From NCBI RefSeq assembly GCF_003049525.1, contig NZ_PYWL01000001.1:186001-250000 (forward strand): 64,000 nt of DNA, written 5' to 3'. Position numbers and translations under genes: made by a program. This DNA is from Lysinibacillus fusiformis. Lineage in GTDB: Bacteria > Bacillota > Bacilli > Bacillales_A > Planococcaceae. Under the pieces are notes generated by a model. The model ran no database searches, was not told where the DNA came from, and saw only the letters and a list, made by a program, of their open reading frames with translations. Positions 58,159-64,000 of the stretch are shown in pieces. The first letter of the stretch is position 1; the number at the start of each line of letters is the position of its first letter.

Positions 58159-59754
58159 TTAGTCTTCAGCAATCCAACTACGCAGTAACTTCGCAAAATC
58201 GTCTGGCTTATCTTTTGCCATTTTTTCTAGCTGCTTACGACGCATTGTAGCTTCCGTTTCAATTTCTTCATTAATATCGTCAATCATTAAATCTTCTTGT
58301 TCTTCTAGGATACTTAGCTCTTCTTCTTCCTGCGCACGTTTACGAGAACGGATAATGAAGAATGCTAACAATACAATAACAGCTAATAAGATACCGCCAA
58401 TAACCCAAACCCACCAAGGAATCATTGGTTTTTCATCAGCAACCTGTGTGGCCTTACCATATAGAGGCTGTACAGATACGGCTACTTTCTCATCAATTTG
58501 CTCTTGAGTAAGCTCAGCTGCTACGTCTTTAGAAATCGTTGTACGAACGATCGTGCTTAAAATTTTCTCAATATCTTCGCGAACACCGTCTGGTAATGAC
58601 GCTGCATCTGTTGCTGTTGGTGGTTCAACAATCACTTGAATTCCAATATCTTGCACCTTATAAGGTGCTTCTTGAATATCTTTACGTATACGATTCACGT
58701 CATTGTTAATAGTTTCTTCTGTACGTTCATAATCACCGTTACCCGATGTACCTTCATTATAGGTAGTAAAGTTATCAGTAGTTGTTTCAGCTTCAGGTGT
58801 TCCAGTAGCGGCTGCCGCCCCTGTTCCAGAATATTGCTCAGTAATTCTTTGAGCACTAATGGCAATTCCTTCCATATTCTCTTCATCAACAGGTGTCACA
58901 AGATTTTCTTCGCGATTTTCCTTCTTGAAGTCAATATCCGTAGTGACAGAAACCATTACTTTATCTTGGCCCATCAACGTACCAAGCATATTTTGCACTT
59001 GACGTTGTAGATCACGTTCGACTAACTTTTTCATTTGTAATTGACCTTCAGCCGTTGCTGTAGATGTTCCATCTGTTGTGGCTGCATTCAAGTCAAAGTA
59101 CTCTGAGAATTGGTTAGAGATTACGATGTTCTCAGTTTTTAAATTCGGAATACTTTTTGACACCAAATTATACATAGTTGTAATTTGCTGCTCTGTAAAT
59201 TTATATCCTGGATCTGTATTTAATACGATAGATGCAGTTGCATCCTCTTTCACATCTGTTACGAAGACCCCTTCTTCAGGGACAGTAATCATTACCTTTG
59301 CATCTTTAACGCCTTCAAGGTTTCTAAAAAGCTTAGCAATTTCAGTTTCAGTGGCTGCTTTTTTTAATAGATTAAATTCGTTATCTGTCATCCCAAACCC
59401 TGAACTGTTTGCAAATGAGTAATCAATCGTACCCGTTTGTGGATATCCTTCTGATGCTAATTGCACTAATAAGGAGTCAACTTGCTCCTCAGGCACTAAA
59501 ATAGATGTTCCGCCTGGCGCAATTTGATATGTTACACCTTGTGAATCCAGTGCTTCCTTTACTTGTCCAATTTCTCTTGTAGATAAATCTTTATAAAGTG
59601 GAACATATGTAGTTTTTGAAGCGAAAAACGTTACAATTGCAGCAAGAGCGATGACGCCTACCAAGGAGCCAATCATAACTATTTTTTGCTTTTTACTTCG
59701 ACTTTTCCAAAATTGACTGGTGTCGTTTTTTATTTTCGTCAATCGTTCATTCAT
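58159..59754 (-). CDS. fliF: Flagellar MS-ring protein FliF
   Basis: The 531-residue protein has two membrane helices (about residues 25-45 and 440-465) enclosing ring-building motifs (ATETEIAKLFRNLEGVKDAKVMI) and a cytoplasmic C-terminal FliG-binding tail (DKPDDFAKLLRSWIAED). ATG at 59754 follows GGAGGATTCATA; the frame is open 13 codons further but without a ribosome site. It is the platform on which the motor and export gate assemble. Confidence 0.97.
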   Translation of the reverse strand: MNERLTKIKNDTSQFWKSRSKKQKIVMIGSLVGVIALAAIVTFFASKTTYVPLYKDLSTREIGQVKEALDSQGVTYQIAPGGTSILVPEEQVDSLLVQLASEGYPQTGTIDYSFANSSGFGMTDNEFNLLKKAATETEIAKLFRNLEGVKDAKVMITVPEEGVFVTDVKEDATASIVLNTDPGYKFTEQQITTMYNLVSKSIPNLKTENIVISNQFSEYFDLNAATTDGTSTATAEGQLQMKKLVERDLQRQVQNMLGTLMGQDKVMVSVTTDIDFKKENREENLVTPVDEENMEGIAISAQRITEQYSGTGAAAATGTPEAETTTDNFTTYNEGTSGNGDYERTEETINNDVNRIRKDIQEAPYKVQDIGIQVIVEPPTATDAASLPDGVREDIEKILSTIVRTTISKDVAAELTQEQIDEKVAVSVQPLYGKATQVADEKPMIPWWVWVIGGILLAVIVLLAFFIIRSRKRAQEEEELSILEEQEDLMIDDINEEIETEATMRRKQLEKMAKDKPDDFAKLLRSWIAED

Positions 59755-59841
59755 TATGAATCCTCCGGTTATAGTGAATAACCTAGCCATCAATAATTTG
59801 CGAACTTCAAGAGCCCACCATTTAGGTAGTCATTAATCTGC

Positions 59842-59867
59842 ATTGAGAGGGGCTCTCCCCCCTCAAT
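59842..59867 (-). repeat. GC-rich intercistronic hairpin between fliE and fliF
   Basis: ATTGAGGGG pairs with CCCC...TCAAT on the minus strand (two-base bulge, 6-base loop), starting 7 bases after the fliE stop. No T-run follows. It lies in the widest gap of the operon (119 bases) and may be a processing or stability site. Confidence 0.6.
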
Positions 59868-59873
59868 AAAAGA

Positions 59874-60179
59874 TTAAACGCTCATTCGCATTATTTCTTG
59901 GTAAGCTTCAATCACCTTATTGCGAACTTCAATTGTTGCGTTTAATGTAATGCTCGCCTTTTGTGAAGCAATCATTACCTCATGCAATTCCACATTTTCA
60001 CCTTTAATTAGCTTTTGAGTAAAATTATCGGATGTGATTTGCTGGTCATTAACTTTGGCTATTGCCTCTTTTAACGAGTTCGCGAAGCTTTGTTGGGCTT
60101 CATAAGGTGTCGTATTAAGTTTATTTGTTTCATTTACAACCTGAGTAGGTGTCATTAGCGAAACGGACGAAATTGTCAT
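59874..60179 (-). CDS. fliE: Flagellar MS ring-rod junction protein FliE
   Basis: The 101-residue protein shows the FliE C-terminal motif LHEVMIASQKASITLNATIEVRNKVIEAYQEIMRMSV and a helical N-terminal part. It joins the rod to the MS ring and is among the first exported proteins. AAGGAAG precedes the ATG. Length is standard (106 in B. subtilis). Confidence 0.96.
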   Translation of the reverse strand: MTISSVSLMTPTQVVNETNKLNTTPYEAQQSFANSLKEAIAKVNDQQITSDNFTQKLIKGENVELHEVMIASQKASITLNATIEVRNKVIEAYQEIMRMSV

Positions 60180-60202
60180 TATGTATCTTCCTTTCTTCTT
60201 AT

Positions 60203-60664
60203 TTATTTACCAATCTCTAATGCCTTTGTAAGCATAGATTTATTTGCGTTAAATACTGTTACGTTTGCCTCGTAAGAACGAGTGGCTGACATTAAATCTA
60301 CCATTTCTTTTAATGGGTCGACATTCGGCAAATTGACATAACCATCTGCATTTGCATCTGGATGAGTTGGGTCATAAACAAGTTTGAAAGGTGTTTCTCG
60401 GTCTTCTGCAATACGAGTTACTTTCACACCATTACCAACACCGCTTTTGGCGTCTTTCCCAAGTGCTACATTCATAAACTTTGAAAATTGTCCTTCTTGT
60501 GCTGTAAACGTTACGGACTTCCGTCGATATGGCTCCCACTCCCCATTAACTTGACGAGCTCGAGTTGTATCCATGTTTGCCATATTAGAAGAAATAACAT
60601 CCATGCGTAAGCGTTGTGCAGTTAAAGCTGAGGCAGTGGTATTCATCCCATGGAAAATAGACAT
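60203..60664 (-). CDS. flgC: Flagellar rod protein FlgC
   Basis: The 153-residue rod protein has the axial N-terminal motif (GMNTTASALTAQRLRMDVISSNMANMDTTRA) and the C-terminal VDLMSATRSYEANVTVFNANKSMLTKALEIGK. GGAGG lies before the ATG. It follows flgB by three bases. Confidence 0.97.
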   Translation of the reverse strand: MSIFHGMNTTASALTAQRLRMDVISSNMANMDTTRARQVNGEWEPYRRKSVTFTAQEGQFSKFMNVALGKDAKSGVGNGVKVTRIAEDRETPFKLVYDPTHPDANADGYVNLPNVDPLKEMVDLMSATRSYEANVTVFNANKSMLTKALEIGK

Positions 60665-60667
60665 CTA

Positions 60668-61060
60668 TTACTTACCTCCTTTAATAACTGTGTTTAATGT
60701 GTTTAATTTCCCGTTTACACGATCAATTAAAGCATTGTAGTAAATTTGATTTTCTGCTAATTTTGCCTGTTCAGCATCCATATCTACTGCGTTGCCATTA
60801 TTTCGGTATCGTAGATTTTCTATATTATTGACACCAGGTGTAGATTGTCGAATTGTGAAATCATAATGTCTATTGTCAGTTCGATAGGCAGAAATAGAGA
60901 TATCCTTTTGTTCCGCCAACATATCCTTAAAACTAACATTTTTCGCCTTATAATTAGGTGTATCGACATTCGCAATATTGTTTGCGATTGTTTTATGATT
61001 CAAAGTCGCATAGGAAAGTCCATTTTCCAAGCTACTAATAGTTCCTCCAAATAAATTCAA
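60668..61060 (-). CDS. flgB: Flagellar rod protein FlgB
   Basis: The 130-residue rod protein has the N-terminal SLENGLSYATLNHKTIANNIANVDTPNYKAKNVSFKDML and C-terminal NQIYYNALIDRVNGKLNTLNTVIKGGK. It is the first gene of fla/che, as in B. subtilis. The start is TTG with GAGGTG nine bases upstream; a TTG start here may limit operon output at the translational level for the first rod subunit. Confidence 0.96.
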   Translation of the reverse strand: MNLFGGTISSLENGLSYATLNHKTIANNIANVDTPNYKAKNVSFKDMLAEQKDISISAYRTDNRHYDFTIRQSTPGVNNIENLRYRNNGNAVDMDAEQAKLAENQIYYNALIDRVNGKLNTLNTVIKGGK

Positions 61061-61591
61061 AACTGTTCACCTCAATTTATTAAATTCTATGTACTTGTTA
61101 ATATATTCAATAATACAATTGTAATTAAGATGCTACCTAGTGTCTATTGTCTTTTGTCACTTTTTAATAGTATATACGCCCTATTTTTTTAACGTCTCAA
61201 CCGGGACAATACTCCTGCATCCCTTGTAGCTCTAGGCTTCATGAAAGGTTGGTTAACATCTAGTTATTTTACACTATTTCGACAGTGTTTACGATTTTAG
61301 TATTAAATTTGCCTTTTTATGAGCTTTATCGCCTTTTAAAATGAAATTAATTTAAGGTTCCATTTTACTAGTTCGACAAATGGCTGAATATTCTAATATA
61401 GACAATTAACAGTTTATTCACCATTATTCTAAAGTATCACATATTTCATTTTTATATGCTAATTGTAGTGACAATTTTATGAACGACATTAGGATAAAAG
61501 AAACAAAAAACATCAATATTCTCCAAATTTGTATTTATACAAAAAATAACAATCAATTACATCGCTAAATATCTAGTGAAATGCATACAAA
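61061..61591. other. fla/che operon promoter region
   Basis: The gap between codY and flgB, about 530 bases, very AT-rich and without supported reading frames. It should contain the main fla/che promoter or promoters; in B. subtilis this region holds sigma-A and sigma-D promoters. Only one sigma-A-like site is readable (61171-61200). No clear sigma-D -10 (GCCGATAT) is seen. Confidence 0.5.
61171..61200 (-). promoter_or_regulatory. Candidate sigma-A promoter of the fla/che operon
   Basis: Minus strand TTGAGA (61200-61195), 18-base spacer, TATATA (61176-61171), about 110 bases before flgB. The -10 is imperfect and the surroundings are AT-rich, so chance matches are possible. Confidence 0.35.
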
Positions 61592-61619
61592 AAGGCGCCT
61601 AGTTTTACCTAGACGCCTT
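61592..61619 (-). terminator. Rho-independent terminator after codY
   Basis: AAGGCGTCTAG pairs with CTAGGCGCCTT on the minus strand (U-G wobble, 6-base loop), followed by TTTTTG, 21 bases past the codY stop. It separates codY from fla/che. Confidence 0.93.
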
Positions 61620-61640
61620 CATTATCTTCTTCAAGAAGAA

Positions 61641-62420
61641 TTATTTCATTTTAATTTCAGCTAATGCATTTAAGAACTTATCATTTAACACTTTAATATA
61701 AGTTCCTTTCATACCTAGAGAGCGAGACTCAATAACACCCGCTGACTCCAGTTTACGTAATGCATTGACGATCACTGAGCGTGTAATTCCCACTCGGTCT
61801 GCAATTTTAGAGGCAACCAGTAAACCTTCGTTACCATCAAGCTCTTCAAAGATATGCTCAATAGCTTCTAATTCACTGTAAGAAAGTGAGTTTATGGCCA
61901 TTTGCACAACCGCTTTGCTACGAGCTTCCTCTTCGATTTCTTCAGACTTTTCACGTAAAATCTCCATGCCAACTACTGTTGCGCCATACTCTGCAAGAAT
62001 TAAATCATCATCTTCAAATTGAGAAGATAAACGTGCAAGGATTAATGTTCCTAAACGTTCACCACCACCAACGATTGGTACAATTGTTGTTAATGCGTTT
62101 TGGAAAAGATCTTTGTTTTCCACAGGGAAAGCAGTATGTTCGTTATGGATATCTAAATTAGAAGATGTTTCTGAGATTGTAAATAAGCTATGTGTGTATT
62201 CTTCAGGGAATTGTCTCTCTTCAAACATTTTTTTCATACGCTCATTTTCAATTTGTTGGTGAATTGAAATACCTAATAATTTACCTTTACGGCTTAAAAT
62301 ATAGACATTACTATCAATAATATCTCCTAGTGTATCAGCCATTTCCTTAAAGTTTACAGGCTTACCAGCAGAAGCTTGTAGCATTGAGTTAATTTTACGT
62401 GTTTTTCCTAATAAATTCAT
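61641..62420 (-). CDS. codY: Global transcriptional regulator CodY
   Basis: The 259-residue GTP- and branched-chain-amino-acid-sensing repressor. The N-terminal GAF-like domain spans about 1-155 and the C-terminal winged helix ([45 protein letters not shown]) about 185-255. Length matches B. subtilis (259). It controls stationary-phase, amino-acid and, in B. subtilis, fla/che genes, which begin right downstream. It follows hslU by 87 bases. Confidence 0.98.
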   Translation of the reverse strand: MNLLGKTRKINSMLQASAGKPVNFKEMADTLGDIIDSNVYILSRKGKLLGISIHQQIENERMKKMFEERQFPEEYTHSLFTISETSSNLDIHNEHTAFPVENKDLFQNALTTIVPIVGGGERLGTLILARLSSQFEDDDLILAEYGATVVGMEILREKSEEIEEEARSKAVVQMAINSLSYSELEAIEHIFEELDGNEGLLVASKIADRVGITRSVIVNALRKLESAGVIESRSLGMKGTYIKVLNDKFLNALAEIKMK

Positions 62421-62507
62421 TATATGTTCCTCCTATAAATAATCCGAAGAGTATTCACTTAATATTCTAAAGTTTTTTACTACTGAATGATACTGATCAG
62501 CTTTATC

Positions 62508-63908
62508 TTACAATATAAACTGTGACAAATCTTTGTTTTTTACAATACCTGCGAGTTTTTGATCTACATAAGCTGCGTTGATCGGTATACTCGCTGGTGC
62601 AATTTCAGCTGCTTCAAACGACAGCTCTTCTAGTAAACGTTCTAAAATCGTGTGCAAACGGCGAGCTCCGATATTATCTGTTTCCTGATTAACCTCTGTG
62701 GCTATTTCCGCAATACGTTCAATGGCATCAGATGTGAAATTGATTTCCACACCTTCCGTTTCTAGCAATGCCTTATACTGCAAAATGAGCGATTGATCTG
62801 GTTCTTGTAAAATACGGACAAAATCTTGTTTTGTTAATTTTTCAAGCTCTACACGAATTGGGAAACGACCTTGCAATTCCGGAATCAAATCTGAAGGCTT
62901 CGACATATGGAACGCTCCTGCAGCTATAAATAGCATGTAATCCGTTTTCACAGCACCATACTTCGTAGTTACAGTTGAACCTTCTACTATTGGTAATATG
63001 TCTCGTTGTACACCCTCACGAGATACATTGGCAGAAGAATTTCCTTCTTTACTAGCTATTTTATCGATTTCATCAATAAAAATAATACCAGTTTGCTCCG
63101 CTCTAACAATTGACTCCTGTGCCACTTCATCTGCATCTATCAACTTATTTGCTTCTTCTATTGTTAAAATACGACGTGCATCCTTTACCTGCACACGGCG
63201 TTTTTTCTGTTTTTTAGGCATTAAGCTAGATAGCATATCTTGCATACCATTATTGGCGGACATATCCATTCCCGTGCCTTGTAATGCATCAAAAATGGAT
63301 GGAGTTTGTTCTGTTACCTCAACCGTAATCCATTCATTTTCCAATTTACCATTTCGTAAATCAATAGCAATTTGTGCACGTTTAGAGCGTACTTCTGTTT
63401 CCTCAGACGACGTATCGTCCGTTGAAGTTTGTTCTTTCCCACCAAATAACATTTCGAATGGATTTTGCATGCTCTGTTTCTTACGCAATGACGGGACTAA
63501 AAGTTTCACAATCGCTTCATTTGCTAATTGCTCTGCTTGTTCCTTAACAGATTCCATCATTTCTTCTTTTACAAGACGGTGAGAAGCTTCTACTAAGTCA
63601 CGGACCATTGATTCAACATCACGACCTACATAACCTACTTCAGTAAATTTTGTCGCTTCCACTTTTACAAAAGGTGCATTTGTAAGCTTCGCAATTCTTC
63701 TGGCAATTTCCGTTTTTCCGACACCAGTTGGCCCAATCATTAAGATATTTTTAGGAATAACTTCTGCCTTCATATCTTCATTTAGCAATGAACGACGATA
63801 GCGGTTTCGCAACGCAATGGCTACAGCTCGCTTAGCTTCATTTTGCCCAACAATATAACGATCTAAATGCTCAGTAATTTGTCTTGGCGTTAAATTTTTT
63901 TGCGTCAT
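62508..63908 (-). CDS. hslU: HslU (ClpY) ATPase subunit of the HslUV protease
   Basis: The 466-residue AAA+ unfoldase has Walker A GPTGVGKT (59-66), the pore motif in [19 protein letters not shown], Walker [13 protein letters not shown], an I-domain insert (about 110-240) and the C-terminal sensor-2 [20 protein letters not shown] with the tail QFIL-type end (DLSQFIL) that docks into HslV. The start overlaps the hslV stop (TAATG). Confidence 0.98.
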   Translation of the reverse strand: MTQKNLTPRQITEHLDRYIVGQNEAKRAVAIALRNRYRRSLLNEDMKAEVIPKNILMIGPTGVGKTEIARRIAKLTNAPFVKVEATKFTEVGYVGRDVESMVRDLVEASHRLVKEEMMESVKEQAEQLANEAIVKLLVPSLRKKQSMQNPFEMLFGGKEQTSTDDTSSEETEVRSKRAQIAIDLRNGKLENEWITVEVTEQTPSIFDALQGTGMDMSANNGMQDMLSSLMPKKQKKRRVQVKDARRILTIEEANKLIDADEVAQESIVRAEQTGIIFIDEIDKIASKEGNSSANVSREGVQRDILPIVEGSTVTTKYGAVKTDYMLFIAAGAFHMSKPSDLIPELQGRFPIRVELEKLTKQDFVRILQEPDQSLILQYKALLETEGVEINFTSDAIERIAEIATEVNQETDNIGARRLHTILERLLEELSFEAAEIAPASIPINAAYVDQKLAGIVKNKDLSQFIL

Positions 63909-64000
63909 TAGCTCAGCGCCTCCACGATAATATTATGATTCGTAAATACACAGATTTCAGCAGCTGTTTCTAATGCTGCTTCAGCAATTTCACGAGCAGT
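63908..64000 (-). CDS. hslV: HslV (ClpQ) protease subunit, C-terminal end (runs off the right edge)
   Basis: Only the last 30 residues are present ([20 protein letters not shown] then [10 protein letters not shown]), which match the HslV/ClpQ C-terminus. It is coupled to hslU by a one-base overlap. The catalytic N-terminal part lies outside the window. Confidence 0.92.
   Translation of the reverse strand, partial: TAREIAEAALETAAEICVFTNHNIIVEALS

Overview
The window is about 64 kb of AT-rich chromosome from a motile, low-GC Gram-positive bacterium. Gene order (hslV-hslU-codY, then fla/che, then rpsB-tsf-pyrH-frr-uppS-cdsA-dxr-rseP-proS-polC-rimP-nusA-ylxR-ylxQ-infB-ylxP-rbfA-truB-ribF-rpsO-pnp) follows the Bacillus subtilis 140-150 degree region closely. 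Protein wording and gene differences point to the Lysinibacillus/Solibacillus part of the family Planococcaceae (Caryophanaceae). That placement is inference from sequence character, not from a search. Every gene I can support is on the minus strand, so transcription runs from high to low coordinates; no tRNA, rRNA, CRISPR array or transposase gene is visible.

Region by region, in the direction of transcription: 64000-61592 holds the end of hslV, hslU, and the regulator codY with its terminator. 61200-34284 is one fla/che operon of about 27 kb: basal-body rod (flgB, flgC, fliE), MS ring and C ring (fliF, fliG, fliM, fliY), export apparatus (fliH, fliI, fliJ, fliO, fliP, fliQ, fliR, flhB, flhA), hook (fliK, flgD, flgE), motor-power gene swrD, placement GTPases (flhF, flhG) and chemotaxis genes (cheY, cheB, cheA, cheW, cheC, cheD), ending in an unrecognised membrane protein and a terminator. 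flhF carries a one-base frameshift.

34283-30413 is an accessory stretch not found at this place in B. subtilis: a CDA-fold deaminase, two tandem cytosine-deaminase-like amidohydrolases, a terminator and a decayed gene fragment. It separates sigD from the fla/che operon; sigD then appears with what looks like its own extended -10 promoter, followed by a small conserved protein and a SwrB-like protein (30412-28725).

28720-6325 is a housekeeping block for translation, lipid and isoprenoid synthesis, replication and RNA metabolism, broken by terminators after rpsB, tsf, frr, polC/proS, rbfA and rpsO. A DoxX-family membrane protein sits between rpsO and pnp. After pnp come a processing-type M16 peptidase and, at the left edge, a Fur-box-controlled iron or haem ABC uptake operon (binding lipoprotein and the start of a FecCD permease), in place of the ylxY and dipicolinate/dap genes found here in B. 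subtilis.

Most notable: the flhF frameshift at an A4 run; physical separation of sigD from fla/che; a GC hairpin between the Shine-Dalgarno and start codon of swrD; hairpins in the three widest gaps of the operon; and a large nested palindrome between proS and polC.
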